Shown one piece after another: positions 48,469 through 57,754 of a stretch of 64,000 nucleotides of DNA (positions within the stretch are counted from its first letter, which is position 1; each line of letters starts with the position of its first letter). The translations under genes were made by a program, and so were the position numbers. This DNA comes from Nitrospirota bacterium (lineage in GTDB: Bacteria; Nitrospirota; UBA9217): contig DATIZR010000049.1 of NCBI GenBank assembly GCA_035516965.1, positions 20,241 to 84,240 of the forward strand, in the 5' to 3' direction. Under the pieces are notes generated by a model, which did not search any database, was not told where the DNA came from, and saw only the letters and a list, made by a program, of their open reading frames with translations.

Positions 48469-49113
48469 ATGATGAAAAATCACGGAATACCCGTTGCAGC
48501 CGAGGGCTGGCCCTTTATCGTCCCGCTCGCGGTCGTTACGATCGTGCTGTTCGTGCTGGGCTGGAAGAACACGGGCTTCGTTCTGCTGGTGCTGACGCTG
48601 TTCGTCCTCTTTTTCTTCCGCGACCCGGAGCGGACCGTGCCGGATGAAAACGCTGTCGTCGTATCCCCGGCTGACGGCCGCGTGATCGTGGTCAAGGACG
48701 TCTACGAACCCACATACCTGAAGCAGGACGTGAAGCAGATCAGCATCTTCCTGTCCGTGTTCAATGTGCATGTGAACCGCTCGCCGATCGGCGGCACGGT
48801 CGAGTCGGTCCAATACAATCCCGGCAAGTTCCACGTGGCCTCCGTGGACAAGGCATCACTGGACAACGAGCAGACGGCGATGGTGATCGCCAACGGGAAG
48901 AGCAGGGTGCTTGTGAAACAGATCGCGGGGCTGATCGCTCGGCGCATCGTCTGTTATGCCAGGCCGGGCGATCGGATCAGCAAGGGTGAGCGGTACGGCC
49001 TCATCAGATTCGGCTCGCGCGTCGACCTCTTCCTCCCGAAGGATGCCGAGCTCAAGGTCAAGGTCGGCGACCGCATCAAGGGCGCCCGGGACATCATTGG
49101 AGTGCTGAAATGA
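48469..49113 (+). CDS. psd: Phosphatidylserine decarboxylase
   Basis: 214 residues, the short archaeal/proteobacterial-type proenzyme. Makes phosphatidylethanolamine. Two hydrophobic segments near the N-terminus anchor it in the membrane. FFFRDPERTVP, VSPADGRV, and SIFLSVFNVHVNRSPIGG are conserved, and self-cleavage is expected in FGSRVD between Gly and Ser to form the pyruvoyl group. It overlaps pssA by four bases (ATGA). Confidence 0.96.
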   Translation: MMKNHGIPVAAEGWPFIVPLAVVTIVLFVLGWKNTGFVLLVLTLFVLFFFRDPERTVPDENAVVVSPADGRVIVVKDVYEPTYLKQDVKQISIFLSVFNVHVNRSPIGGTVESVQYNPGKFHVASVDKASLDNEQTAMVIANGKSRVLVKQIAGLIARRIVCYARPGDRISKGERYGLIRFGSRVDLFLPKDAELKVKVGDRIKGARDIIGVLK

Positions 49114-49859
49114 GAAAAGGGATATATATCCTCCCCAACCTCCTTACACTGATGAGCATGTTCCTGGGCTTCTACTCGATCGTCAGGTCCTTCAATGCCG
49201 AGTACGATCTCGCGGCCTGGGCCATCATGGCGGCGACCATCTTCGACGTGCTCGACGGGTGGGTGGCGAGGCTTACCCACACGGCGACGCGGTTCGGGAT
49301 CGAGATCGACTCCCTGGCGGACGTGATCTCCTTCGGCGTGGCGCCGGGCATTCTGGTCTACACTTGGACGCTGCAGTCCTTCGGCCGGCTCGGATGGCTG
49401 GGGTCCTTTTTTCTGGTGGCCTGCGCGGCGCTCAGGCTCGCCCGCTTCAATGTGCAGATGGGCAGCACCGAGAAGAAGCATTTTACCGGCCTCCCGACGC
49501 CCGCCTCGGCGCTGGTGATCGCGACCACGGTGGTCGCCTATGAGGAGATCATCCAGATCTTCGAGCGCTTGAGGCTCGATCGGCTCGCCAACGCCGTCCG
49601 GATGGATTACTGGGTCCTGGCCCTGACGTTCCTGCTGGCCGGGCTCATGGTGAGCAACATCACGTACCACAGCCTGAAAGAGGCGAACCTGAAGGAGCGC
49701 CGGCCTTTCGGGATCCTCGTGGGCATCGCGGCGTTCCTGGCGGTGGTCGCCTATCATCCGGCGCTGGTCCTTTTCCTGGTGTCCATCTCCTATATGCTGG
49801 TGGGGATCACCGAAGCGCTGTACAAGTTGTTGCTGAAACCCAGGGAGGCCTCTGCGTAA
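49110..49859 (+). CDS. pssA: CDP-diacylglycerol-serine O-phosphatidyltransferase
   Basis: 249 residues with about six to eight membrane segments. The CDP-alcohol transferase motif is intact: DVLDGWVARLTHTATRFG then EIDSLADVISFG (DG-x2-AR-x8-G-x3-D-x3-D). Makes phosphatidylserine, the substrate of Psd. The ATGA overlap with psd means coupled translation. A terminator lies 41 bases downstream. Confidence 0.96.
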   Translation: MRKGIYILPNLLTLMSMFLGFYSIVRSFNAEYDLAAWAIMAATIFDVLDGWVARLTHTATRFGIEIDSLADVISFGVAPGILVYTWTLQSFGRLGWLGSFFLVACAALRLARFNVQMGSTEKKHFTGLPTPASALVIATTVVAYEEIIQIFERLRLDRLANAVRMDYWVLALTFLLAGLMVSNITYHSLKEANLKERRPFGILVGIAAFLAVVAYHPALVLFLVSISYMLVGITEALYKLLLKPREASA

Positions 49860-49899
49860 TCGGGTTCTGTCGGAAAACGGTTATCGCGGTAAAGGGCTG

Positions 49900-49936
49900 A
49901 GAGATCACGGGAGCAACGGGATCTCTTTTTTTCTTT
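49900..49936 (+). terminator. Terminator between pssA and leuA
   Basis: AGAGATC pairs with GATCTCT around a 13-base loop and is followed by seven T. It could end the ilv-psd-pssA transcript, or act as an attenuator before leuA. No leader peptide rich in Leu was found, so simple termination is more likely. Confidence 0.7.
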
Positions 49937-49985
49937 CTCGTACAGAATGCGTCGGATGAGCTGAATCACGACGCGGAGGGAAACA

Positions 49986-51518
49986 ATGAGCACCATCATA
50001 CGAATATTCGATACCACGCTCCGAGATGGGGAACAGTCCCCGGGCGCAAGCATGAATGTCGAGGAAAAGATCACCCTGGCAAAACAGCTCGCCCGGCTCG
50101 GCGTGGACATCATCGAGGCGGGGTTCGCCATCAGCTCGCCCGGCGACTTCGAGGCGATCAGACGCATCGGCGCCGAGGTGGAGGGCCCGGTCATCTGCAG
50201 CCTCGCCCGTTGCAGGAAGGAAGACATCGACCGCGCCTGGGAGGCGCTCAAAAACGCTCCGAAGCGGCGCATCCACACCTTCCACTCGACGTCCGACATC
50301 CATCTGCAGCATCAGTACCGGATCTCGCGCGGAGAAGCGCTGAAGCGCTCCGTGGAGATGGTCAAACATGCCCGTACGTATGTAGAGGACGTGGAGTTCT
50401 CTCCCATGGACGCCACGCGCACCGAGACTGCTTATCTGCATGATGTGGTTGAGGCCGTCATCGAGGCCGGGGCCACGACCGTGAACATCCCGGACACGGT
50501 GGGATACGCCATGCCCGAGGAGTTCGGCGCGCTGATCAAGGGGATCAGGGACAAGGTGAGGAACATCGGCATGGCGGTCATTTCGGTCCATTGCCACAAC
50601 GACCTCGGGCTCGCCGTCGCGAACGCGCTTGCAGCGATCCGGAACGGAGCCGGGCAGGTGGAATGCACGATCAACGGCATCGGTGAACGGGCGGGTAACT
50701 GCTCCATGGAAGAAGTTGTCATGGCGCTCAGGACCAGAAAAGACCTCTTCCACGCGGAGACGAAGATCCGCACCGAAGAGATCACCCGTTCGAGCAGACT
50801 CGTGACCAAGATCACCGGCATCCCGGTGCAGCCGAACAAGGCGATCGTGGGCGCGAACGCCTTTGCTCACGAGTCCGGCATCCACCAGGACGGGCTGCTG
50901 AAGGAGCGCACGACCTACGAGATCATGACGCCCGAGTCGATCGGCCTGGTCAAGACAAATCTTGTGCTCGGCAAGCACTCGGGCAGGCATGCGTTCCGCG
51001 ACCGGCTCAAGGACATGGGATACGAGCTCTCCGACGACGAACTGAACAAGGCCTTCGAACGGTTCAAGCGGCTCGCGGACCAGAAGAAGGAGGTGTTCGA
51101 CGAGGACCTCGACGCGATCGTGTCCGATGAGATGCAGCAGATCCAGGAGGTCTATGTGCTCAAGAGCCTGCACGCCGAGAGCGGTACGGGAAGCACACCG
51201 ACCGCTGTCGTCGAGATGCTGGCGGACGGAAAGACCATGAAGCAGACAGGCCAGGGGGACGGACCCGTGGACGCAGTTCTGAGGACGATCGCGACCATCA
51301 CCGGTACGAAGAGCAGGCTCGACGCCTACCTCGTGAAGGGCATCACCGGCGGTACGGACGCCCTGGGCGAGGTGACGGTGAAGGTCGAGGAAGGCAGCAA
51401 GAAGGTCGCCGGCCACGGCGCGGACACTGACATCATCGTGGCGAGCGCGAAGGCCTATGTGAACGCCTTGAACAAGCTGGAGTACTGGAAAAAGGGGAAA
51501 GGGAAGAGCAGCGCATAG
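49986..51518 (+). CDS. leuA: 2-isopropylmalate synthase
   Basis: 510 residues, first step of leucine synthesis. The start IIRIFDTTLRDGEQSPGASM is the HMGL-type catalytic signature. The metal-site HCHNDLGLAVANALAA is near 200, GANAFAHESGIHQDG near 290 and GLVKTNLVLGKHSGRHAF near 320. A C-terminal regulatory domain (about 390-510) should bind leucine. GGAGG is seven bases upstream. The next leucine genes follow on the same strand. Confidence 0.96.
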   Translation: MSTIIRIFDTTLRDGEQSPGASMNVEEKITLAKQLARLGVDIIEAGFAISSPGDFEAIRRIGAEVEGPVICSLARCRKEDIDRAWEALKNAPKRRIHTFHSTSDIHLQHQYRISRGEALKRSVEMVKHARTYVEDVEFSPMDATRTETAYLHDVVEAVIEAGATTVNIPDTVGYAMPEEFGALIKGIRDKVRNIGMAVISVHCHNDLGLAVANALAAIRNGAGQVECTINGIGERAGNCSMEEVVMALRTRKDLFHAETKIRTEEITRSSRLVTKITGIPVQPNKAIVGANAFAHESGIHQDGLLKERTTYEIMTPESIGLVKTNLVLGKHSGRHAFRDRLKDMGYELSDDELNKAFERFKRLADQKKEVFDEDLDAIVSDEMQQIQEVYVLKSLHAESGTGSTPTAVVEMLADGKTMKQTGQGDGPVDAVLRTIATITGTKSRLDAYLVKGITGGTDALGEVTVKVEEGSKKVAGHGADTDIIVASAKAYVNALNKLEYWKKGKGKSSA

Positions 51519-51724
51519 CCGGGGAGAGCGGAACAGGCGGCCTTATTTCATTCCCGTTCCTGCCTGGCGCCGGCACTTCGCGGGACGTTCCCTTTCGCCA
51601 AGGCGAACACCGGTAATAATTTGCAGGTCCGTTCCGGGGACATGCGGGTCAGTGGAAAAAAAGAGGAGAGAAACAAGGAAAAAGGGTTGAATCTGACAAG
51701 GGGATATTGTATATTCAAAAACCT

Positions 51725-52984
51725 ATGATGACCATTACGGAAAAGATACTGGCCGCCCACTGCGGCAAAAAAGAGGTCAAACCCGGCGAGCTGATCAATG
51801 CCAGGCTCGACCTCGTTCTGGCGAACGACATCACCGCGCCGATCGCGATCAAGGAATTCCGCGCCGCCGGGGCCAAAAAGGTGTTCGATCCCTCGCGGAT
51901 CGCGCTCATCCCGGACCACTTCGCGCCGAACAAGGACATCGCGTCTGCGGAGCAGTGCAGCATGCTCCGGGAGTTCTCCCGCGCGCATGACCTGTCGCTC
52001 TATTTCGAAGTCGGAAGGATGGGCGTGGAGCATGCGCTCCTGCCCGAGCAGGGCATCGTTGTCCCCGGTGACGTGGTGATCGGCGCGGACAGCCACACCT
52101 GCACCTACGGGGGGCTCGGCGCGTTCTCCACGGGTGTGGGAAGCACCGATGTGGCCGCGGCCATGATCACGGGCGAAGCCTGGTTCAAGGTGCCCGAGAG
52201 CATGAAGTTCATCTATACGGGAAAGCTCGGCAAGTGGGTAGGCGGCAAGGACATCATCCTGAGGACCATCGGCGATATCGGAGTGGACGGCGCGCTCTAC
52301 CGGGCCATGGAGTTCACCGGCGAGGTGATCAAGAAGCTTCCCATGGCCGGCAGGCTCACGATCTGCAACATGGCGATCGAGGCGGGCGGAAAGAACGGCA
52401 TCATCGAACCCGACGAGATCACCGAGAAGTACGTTGCGAAGCGGGCCCAGCGCAAATACAAGTTCTACAAGAGCGACAGGAAGGCAAGCTACGCGGACGT
52501 GCGCGAGTACGACCTCACGGGCATGGAACCCCAGATCGCCTGCCCGCACCTGCCGGAGAACGTGAAACCGGTCAGTCAGCTTGGTTCCGTCAACATCGAT
52601 CAGTCCGTGGTCGGATCCTGCACGAACGGCAGGATCGAGGACATCCGCGAAGCGGCCAAGGTGATCAAGGGCCACAAGGTCCATCCCTATGTCCGCATGC
52701 TCGTCATCCCGGCCACCCAGGCCGTGTACAAGCAGTCCATCAAGGAAGGGCTCGTCGATATCTTCATCGACGCAGGCGCGGCATTCAGCACGCCAACCTG
52801 CGGTCCCTGCCTCGGCGGCCACATGGGCATCCTTGCAGCCGGAGAGCGGGCTATTTCCACGACGAACCGGAACTTTGTCGGCCGCATGGGCCATCCCAAG
52901 AGCGAGGTCTATCTCTCGAACCCGGCGATCGCCGCGGCATCGGCAGTACTCGGCAGGATCGGACGGCCGGAAGAACTGAAATAA
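51725..52984 (+). CDS. leuC: 3-isopropylmalate dehydratase large subunit
   Basis: 419 residues. Aconitase-family enzyme, the short LeuC/HacA type. Cluster Cys are in VVGSCTNGR near residue 298 and the [14 protein letters not shown] segment near 358. [24 protein letters not shown] near 120 is also diagnostic. The start is uncertain: ATG at 51725 or 51728 ([14 protein letters not shown] fits the family), or TTG at 51707, which has AAGGGG just upstream. The partner leuD follows after 125 bases. Confidence 0.94.
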   Translation: MMTITEKILAAHCGKKEVKPGELINARLDLVLANDITAPIAIKEFRAAGAKKVFDPSRIALIPDHFAPNKDIASAEQCSMLREFSRAHDLSLYFEVGRMGVEHALLPEQGIVVPGDVVIGADSHTCTYGGLGAFSTGVGSTDVAAAMITGEAWFKVPESMKFIYTGKLGKWVGGKDIILRTIGDIGVDGALYRAMEFTGEVIKKLPMAGRLTICNMAIEAGGKNGIIEPDEITEKYVAKRAQRKYKFYKSDRKASYADVREYDLTGMEPQIACPHLPENVKPVSQLGSVNIDQSVVGSCTNGRIEDIREAAKVIKGHKVHPYVRMLVIPATQAVYKQSIKEGLVDIFIDAGAAFSTPTCGPCLGGHMGILAAGERAISTTNRNFVGRMGHPKSEVYLSNPAIAAASAVLGRIGRPEELK

Positions 52985-53109
52985 TAAAGGGCAACCACAC
53001 CCTGCACTCGCGGTTCCACTCGTAAACGCTGGGTGCAGGCAGAGGACTCAGGGAGAACCAATAAATCCGGTGTTTTTCTCCGTGATCCCTGTGGTGAAAG
53101 AGGTTTTCA

Positions 53110-53610
53110 ATGAAATTCAAAGGCAATGCATGGAAATTCGGGGCCGATGTGGACACGGATGCGATCATCCCGGCCCGCTATCTGAGCACATCCGATCCCC
53201 AGGAACTGGCCAAGCACTGCATGGAGGACTCGACGAACCCGGACTTCATGCAGAAGATGAAGCCCGGCGACATCATGATCGCGGACAAGAACTTCGGCTG
53301 CGGCTCGTCCCGCGAGCACGCTCCCATCGCAATCAAAGCGGCAGGCATCTCCTGCGTCGTTGCCAAGAGCTTCGCGCGGATATTCTACCGGAACTGCTTC
53401 AACATGGGACTGCCGATCTTCGAGAGCTCGGAGGCTGTCGACGGGATCAAGGAAGGCGACCAGATCGAAGTGGACGCCGACGCCGGCGTGATCCGGAACC
53501 TGTCGTCGAGCAAGACCTTCAAGGTTGCTCCGGTGCCGGCCTTCATGCAGGAACTGATCGCGGCCGGCGGGCTCATGGCATACACCAGGAAGAAGGCGGG
53601 CCTGCGTTGA
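53110..53610 (+). CDS. leuD: 3-isopropylmalate dehydratase small subunit
   Basis: 166 residues. Swivel domain of isopropylmalate isomerase: KFGADVDTDAIIPARYL at the start, then FGCGSSREHAPIAIKAAG near 57, which binds substrate. AAAGAGG lies before the ATG. It pairs with leuC. Confidence 0.96.
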   Translation: MKFKGNAWKFGADVDTDAIIPARYLSTSDPQELAKHCMEDSTNPDFMQKMKPGDIMIADKNFGCGSSREHAPIAIKAAGISCVVAKSFARIFYRNCFNMGLPIFESSEAVDGIKEGDQIEVDADAGVIRNLSSSKTFKVAPVPAFMQELIAAGGLMAYTRKKAGLR

Positions 53611-53870
53611 CAGCCTGCTTCAAGCTGATGAGAGCGCTCCAACCCAAGGAAGAGCATCCTGCCGGCACTTCTCTCTGCAACCCCTGCGTGTACTTCAGCA
53701 AGAACCTCGACCCCATGAAACTGCAATCGGACGAACCCGTACGGCATGACGGCTGCGGTCTCGGTTTTCTCTCCGGAGACGAGGGGTGCAACGAGATGCG
53801 GACGAACAATTGCAGCGCGGGAAAAAAGCAATACTTCATTTCTCGCAAAGACGCAAAGAACGCGAAGTGA
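53607..53870 (+). CDS. Doubtful small Cys-containing ORF
   Basis: Up to 87 residues from a TTG at 53607 that overlaps the leuD stop, or 80 from the ATG at 53628; neither has a clear ribosome binding site. The middle has CNPCVYFSKN, GCGLGF, GCNEM and NNCSAG, so five or more Cys, which could be a small metal-binding protein. The last residues (FISRKDAKNAK) come from a widespread CGCAAAGACGCAAAG-type repeat, so the C-terminus was either replaced by a repeat or the frame is chance. Confidence 0.35.
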   Translation: MTACFKLMRALQPKEEHPAGTSLCNPCVYFSKNLDPMKLQSDEPVRHDGCGLGFLSGDEGCNEMRTNNCSAGKKQYFISRKDAKNAK

Positions 53871-53940
53871 ACAATGAGATCTAGACCACTGCATCTTTGC
53901 AAGTGACCGGTCTTTAATTCTCTTTCAGGAGCCATAACAG

Positions 53941-55017
53941 ATGTCCAAGACCTACAAGATCGCAACGATCCCCGGTGACGGGACCGGGCCCGAGGTGGTG
54001 AAAGAAGCCATGAAGGTCCTGAAGGCCGCTGCCGCAAAGGGCGGGTTCAAGCTCGAGTTCACCGAATTCGATTTCGGCGGTTTGCGGTATCTCAAGACCG
54101 GCGAGACGCTGCCGGACAGCGCAATCGGCGAATTCAGGAAGTTCGATGCCATGTTCCTCGGCGCGATAGGCCATCCGGAGGTGAAGCCGGGCATCCTCGA
54201 GACCGGCATTCTGCTCAAGATACGCTTTGCCCTTGACCAGTACATCAATCTTCGTCCGGTGAAGCTCTATCCCAATGTCGAGACGCCGCTCAAGGACAAG
54301 GGGCCCGAACACATCGATTTCGTGGTCATCCGCGAGAACACCGGCGGCATCTACACGGGCCATGGGGGCGCCACCCGCGTGGGCACGACCGAGGAGATCG
54401 CGACGCAGCTCATGGTGTATGACCGCCGCACCGTGGACCGGTGCCTCAAGTATGCCTTCGAGCTCAAGAGGAAGCGGAATGCACTGAACGCGAAATACGC
54501 CGCAAAACCGATCACCCTGATCCACAAGCGCAATGTGCTGACCCATTGCGGGGACCTGTGGTACCGTGCGTTCGAAGAGATGGGCGGGAAGCAATATCCG
54601 GAGCTCAAGCGCGACTACAACCACGTTGATGCCGCGAACATGTGGTTCGTGAAGAATCCCGAGTGGTTCGATGTGGCGGTCACGGAAAATCTCTTCGGCG
54701 ATATCATCACCGACCTCGGTGCCATGATCCAGGGCGGACTGGGCGTGGCGTCGGGCGGGAACATCAATCCCGAAGGCGTGTCCATGTTCGAGCCCATGGG
54801 CGGCAGTGCACCGAAGTATGCGGGCCAGAACGTGATCAATCCCATGGCGGCGATCGGTGCGGCCATGATGATGCTCGATTCGCTGGGAGAACCAAAATCC
54901 TCCCAGGCCATTGAATCGGCCATGATCGCGACCATGAAGAAAATGAAAAGCCAGGCAGCCGGGAAGATGGGCATGTCCACGACCGAGGTGGGGGACATGG
55001 TGGCGGGGATGTTATAA
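53941..55017 (+). CDS. leuB: 3-isopropylmalate dehydrogenase
   Basis: 358 residues. Beta-decarboxylating dehydrogenase: IATIPGDGTGPEVVKEAM at the start, LLKIRFALDQYINLRPVKLY near 88, VVIRENTGGIYTGHGG near 123, and the Mg-binding NLFGDIITDLGAMIQGG near 245. Placement right after leuC and leuD makes isopropylmalate the likely substrate rather than isocitrate, tartrate or homoisocitrate. AGGAG is nine bases upstream of the ATG. Confidence 0.92.
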   Translation: MSKTYKIATIPGDGTGPEVVKEAMKVLKAAAAKGGFKLEFTEFDFGGLRYLKTGETLPDSAIGEFRKFDAMFLGAIGHPEVKPGILETGILLKIRFALDQYINLRPVKLYPNVETPLKDKGPEHIDFVVIRENTGGIYTGHGGATRVGTTEEIATQLMVYDRRTVDRCLKYAFELKRKRNALNAKYAAKPITLIHKRNVLTHCGDLWYRAFEEMGGKQYPELKRDYNHVDAANMWFVKNPEWFDVAVTENLFGDIITDLGAMIQGGLGVASGGNINPEGVSMFEPMGGSAPKYAGQNVINPMAAIGAAMMMLDSLGEPKSSQAIESAMIATMKKMKSQAAGKMGMSTTEVGDMVAGML

Positions 55018-55035
55018 AGGGGTACAGGATTCCCT

Positions 55036-55383
55036 ATGTATATTCCTCTGTTGTTCATCACGGTTGCTTCGGGCCTTCTGCTTTACAGTTTCCTGGTAAA
55101 GATGCTCTCGTGGCTGACCGTTGCGGTTGCGGCACTATTCTATACGCAAGGGGCCCGCGGCATACTGCTTCGCATCAGGAGTAAGTCCAGCCCAAAGTGC
55201 CAATCTGTACTATCTGCTAGAGAAATACAGTTGATAGCAGCAGGCTATTTGTTGTCGGCACTCGTATCCTTGTTGTCCTGGCTGAAAGGTGAAGGATGGC
55301 TTGGTTTTATTGCAGCAGGAATAGCGATCTTCTCCGCAGCTCTGTGGCTTTTTGTTTCCCGGAGATTGCGATCGATGGAATGA
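55036..55383 (+). CDS. Small uncharacterised membrane protein
   Basis: 115 residues with two to four hydrophobic segments (residues 3-25, 27-40, 65-83 and 87-107) separated by a short basic loop ([11 protein letters not shown]). No motif was recognised. It lies between leuB and asd on the same strand, 18 bases after leuB, so it is part of that transcript. The ribosome binding site (AGGA) is modest. Confidence 0.6.
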   Translation: MYIPLLFITVASGLLLYSFLVKMLSWLTVAVAALFYTQGARGILLRIRSKSSPKCQSVLSAREIQLIAAGYLLSALVSLLSWLKGEGWLGFIAAGIAIFSAALWLFVSRRLRSME

Positions 55384-55420
55384 TGCTGTCGGGAACTTGA
55401 ATCTTACGAGGAGCGTTGCA

Positions 55421-56533
55421 ATGATGCGAACAGGTTTTATCGGCTGGCGCGGCATGGTGGGCTCGGTGCTCATGGGCCGCATGAAGGAAGAGAGGGACTT
55501 CGACCACGTTGACCCGGTGTTCTTCACCACGTCGAACGTGGGTGGGAAGGGGCCGGATATCGGGAAGGATGTTGCCCCGCTCAAGGACGCGAAGAATGTC
55601 AACGAGCTGAAGGCCATGGATGCCATAATCTCCTGCCAAGGCGGCGAGTATACGAGCGAGATCTATCCAAAGCTGCGCGAGGCAGGCTGGAATGGTTACT
55701 GGATCGACGCGGCATCAACGCTCCGCATGACGAACGACTCGATCATCATCCTCGATCCGGTCAATATCAATGTGATCAGGAACGGTCTTGCCCGGGGCGT
55801 CAAGAACTACATCGGCGGCAACTGCACGGTCTCGCTCATGCTGATGGCGCTGGGCGGCATCTACGAGCGCGATCTCGTGGAATGGATGAGCGCGATGACG
55901 TACCAGGCCGCCTCGGGCGCGGGCGCGAACAACATGCGTGAGCTGCTGAAGCAGATGGGTTCAGCCCACGGATCGGTCAAGGGACTCCTGGATGACCCCT
56001 CCGGCGCGATCCTGGAGATCGACCGCACCGTCGCCGACCATGTCCGTTCCGACGCCTATCCCAAGGAATTCTTCGGCGCTCCGCTCGCCTGCTCGCTCAT
56101 CCCCTGGATCGACAAGCAGCTCGACAACGGTCAGAGCAGGGAAGAGTGGAAGGGCCAGGCCGAGACGAACAAGATCCTGGGCCGCGAGAAGAACCCGATT
56201 CCGATCGACGGCACCTGCGTGCGCATCGGCGCCATGCGCTGCCACAGCCAGGCGCTTACGATCAAGATGAAGAAGGATGTGCCGCTCGACGAGATCACGG
56301 ACATAATCGCGAAGCACAACAAGTGGGTGAAGGTCGTGCCGAACGTGCGCGAGATCACGATGCGGGAGCTGACGCCGGCGGCGGCCACGGGCACGCTCAC
56401 GGTGCCCGTGGGCAGGCTCCGGAAGATGAACATGGGTCCCACGTTCCTGAACGCGTTCACCTGCGGCGACCAGCTCCTCTGGGGTGCTGCCGAACCGCTC
56501 AGGAGAATGCTCCGGATCGTGGTGGAGAAATAA
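55421..56533 (+). CDS. asd: Aspartate-semialdehyde dehydrogenase, Escherichia coli-like type
   Basis: 370 residues from the ATG at 55421 (AGGAG seven bases upstream). Makes aspartate semialdehyde from aspartyl phosphate for Lys, Thr, Met and cell-wall diaminopimelate. [19 protein letters not shown] is the long-type NADP start. The active Cys is in [13 protein letters not shown] near 136, and [13 protein letters not shown] near 274 is characteristic of the Gram-negative type. A second, different Asd gene follows. Confidence 0.93.
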   Translation: MMRTGFIGWRGMVGSVLMGRMKEERDFDHVDPVFFTTSNVGGKGPDIGKDVAPLKDAKNVNELKAMDAIISCQGGEYTSEIYPKLREAGWNGYWIDAASTLRMTNDSIIILDPVNINVIRNGLARGVKNYIGGNCTVSLMLMALGGIYERDLVEWMSAMTYQAASGAGANNMRELLKQMGSAHGSVKGLLDDPSGAILEIDRTVADHVRSDAYPKEFFGAPLACSLIPWIDKQLDNGQSREEWKGQAETNKILGREKNPIPIDGTCVRIGAMRCHSQALTIKMKKDVPLDEITDIIAKHNKWVKVVPNVREITMRELTPAAATGTLTVPVGRLRKMNMGPTFLNAFTCGDQLLWGAAEPLRRMLRIVVEK

Positions 56534-56544
56534 AGCATAAGACG

Positions 56545-56641
56545 TTAACCACGAAGTACACGAAGAATTTCTTAAAGGAAGGTCAGAGTTTTTCTGAGGC
56601 TTGAATCTTTCCTTCGTTCTCTTCGTGACCTTCGTGGTTAA
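56545..56641. repeat. Intergenic inverted repeat (TTAACCACGAAG type)
   Basis: TTAACCACGAAGTACACGAA at 56545 is mirrored by TTCGTGACCTTCGTGGTTAA ending at 56641; the first 12 bases of each arm match perfectly. It lies between the two asd genes. It is the best preserved of several similar repeats in this window. Confidence 0.75.
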
Positions 56642-56662
56642 GAAGGCTTGCTTTTTCGAAAA

Positions 56663-57676
56663 ATGCTTAAAAAAAAGAGTAAATACGTCGTCGCCATCGC
56701 GGGTGCTACCGGTGTCGTCGGCAGGGAGATGCTCGAGATTCTGGAGGAGCGTCATTTCCCGGTCGCCGACGTCGTGCTGCTCGCGTCGGAACAATCCGCC
56801 GGCGATCGGGTGGAGTTCGGCGGCAAGTCCCGGACGGTCAAGCAGCTCGCGAAGGATTCCTTTGAGGGTGTTGACATCGCGCTCTTCTCAGCGGGTTCGG
56901 ATCGCAGCGTCGAATTCGTTCCTGCCGCGGTGCGGTCGGGGGCTGTCGTCGTGGACAACTCGAGCGCCTTCCGCATGGACCCCGGGGTCCCGCTCGTCGT
57001 TCCGGAAGTGAACGCACATGCCCTCGGGAAGCACGCCGGCATCATCGCCAACCCCAACTGCTCCACGATTGCCATGGTCATGGCGCTCAAGCCGATCCAT
57101 GATGCTGCTACGATCAGGCGGGTTGTCGTAACCACCTTCCAGTCCGTGTCCGGCACGGGCAAGAAGGCCATGGATGAGCTCGCCCAGCAGACCGTGGCGC
57201 TCTTGAATTTCCGGGACGTGGAGACGAAAGTGTATCCCTATCAGATCGCGTTCAACTGCCTTCCCCATATTGATTCCTTCCTGGACAACGGCTATACAAA
57301 GGAAGAGATGAAGCTGGTTAACGAAACGCGGAAGATCCTGGAAGCCGATTCCCTTCGCGTGACGGCCACGACGGTCCGCGTGCCCGTGTTTCGATGCCAC
57401 TCGGAGTCCGTTAACGTCGAGACGGAGAAGAAGATAACTGCCAACGAGGCACGCGCTCTGCTGTCTGCGGCTCCCGGCATGCTCGTGTACGATGATCCGG
57501 GGAGGAACCTCTATCCGCTCGCGATCGACGTTGCGGGAAAGGACGAGACTTACGTGGGCAGGATCCGGGAGGACGAATCGGTCCCGAACGGGCTCAATCT
57601 CTGGATCGTGTCGGACAACCTGAGGAAGGGCGCCGCGTTGAACGCGGTCCAGATCGCGGAGATGCTGATAAAGTAA
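56663..57676 (+). CDS. asd: Aspartate-semialdehyde dehydrogenase, second type
   Basis: 337 residues from the ATG at 56663 (a TTG at 56648 with AAGG just upstream would add five residues). VVAIAGATGVVGREMLEIL begins the NADP fold, VDNSSAFRMDPGVPLVVPEVN follows, the active Cys is in IIANPNCSTIAMVMAL near 131, and VRVPVFRCHSESVNVE near 240 completes the second-type signature. This is the shorter bacterial Asd, clearly unlike the gene just before it. Having both types side by side suggests either redundancy or a new substrate for one. Confidence 0.93.
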   Translation: MLKKKSKYVVAIAGATGVVGREMLEILEERHFPVADVVLLASEQSAGDRVEFGGKSRTVKQLAKDSFEGVDIALFSAGSDRSVEFVPAAVRSGAVVVDNSSAFRMDPGVPLVVPEVNAHALGKHAGIIANPNCSTIAMVMALKPIHDAATIRRVVVTTFQSVSGTGKKAMDELAQQTVALLNFRDVETKVYPYQIAFNCLPHIDSFLDNGYTKEEMKLVNETRKILEADSLRVTATTVRVPVFRCHSESVNVETEKKITANEARALLSAAPGMLVYDDPGRNLYPLAIDVAGKDETYVGRIREDESVPNGLNLWIVSDNLRKGAALNAVQIAEMLIK

Positions 57677-57754
57677 AGAAAACAGGAACCCGGAGGACAA
57701 AGGACCGATGAAAAACGGTCTGGCGTCCGGCTTCTGGCCTTTGTGCACTATTCT

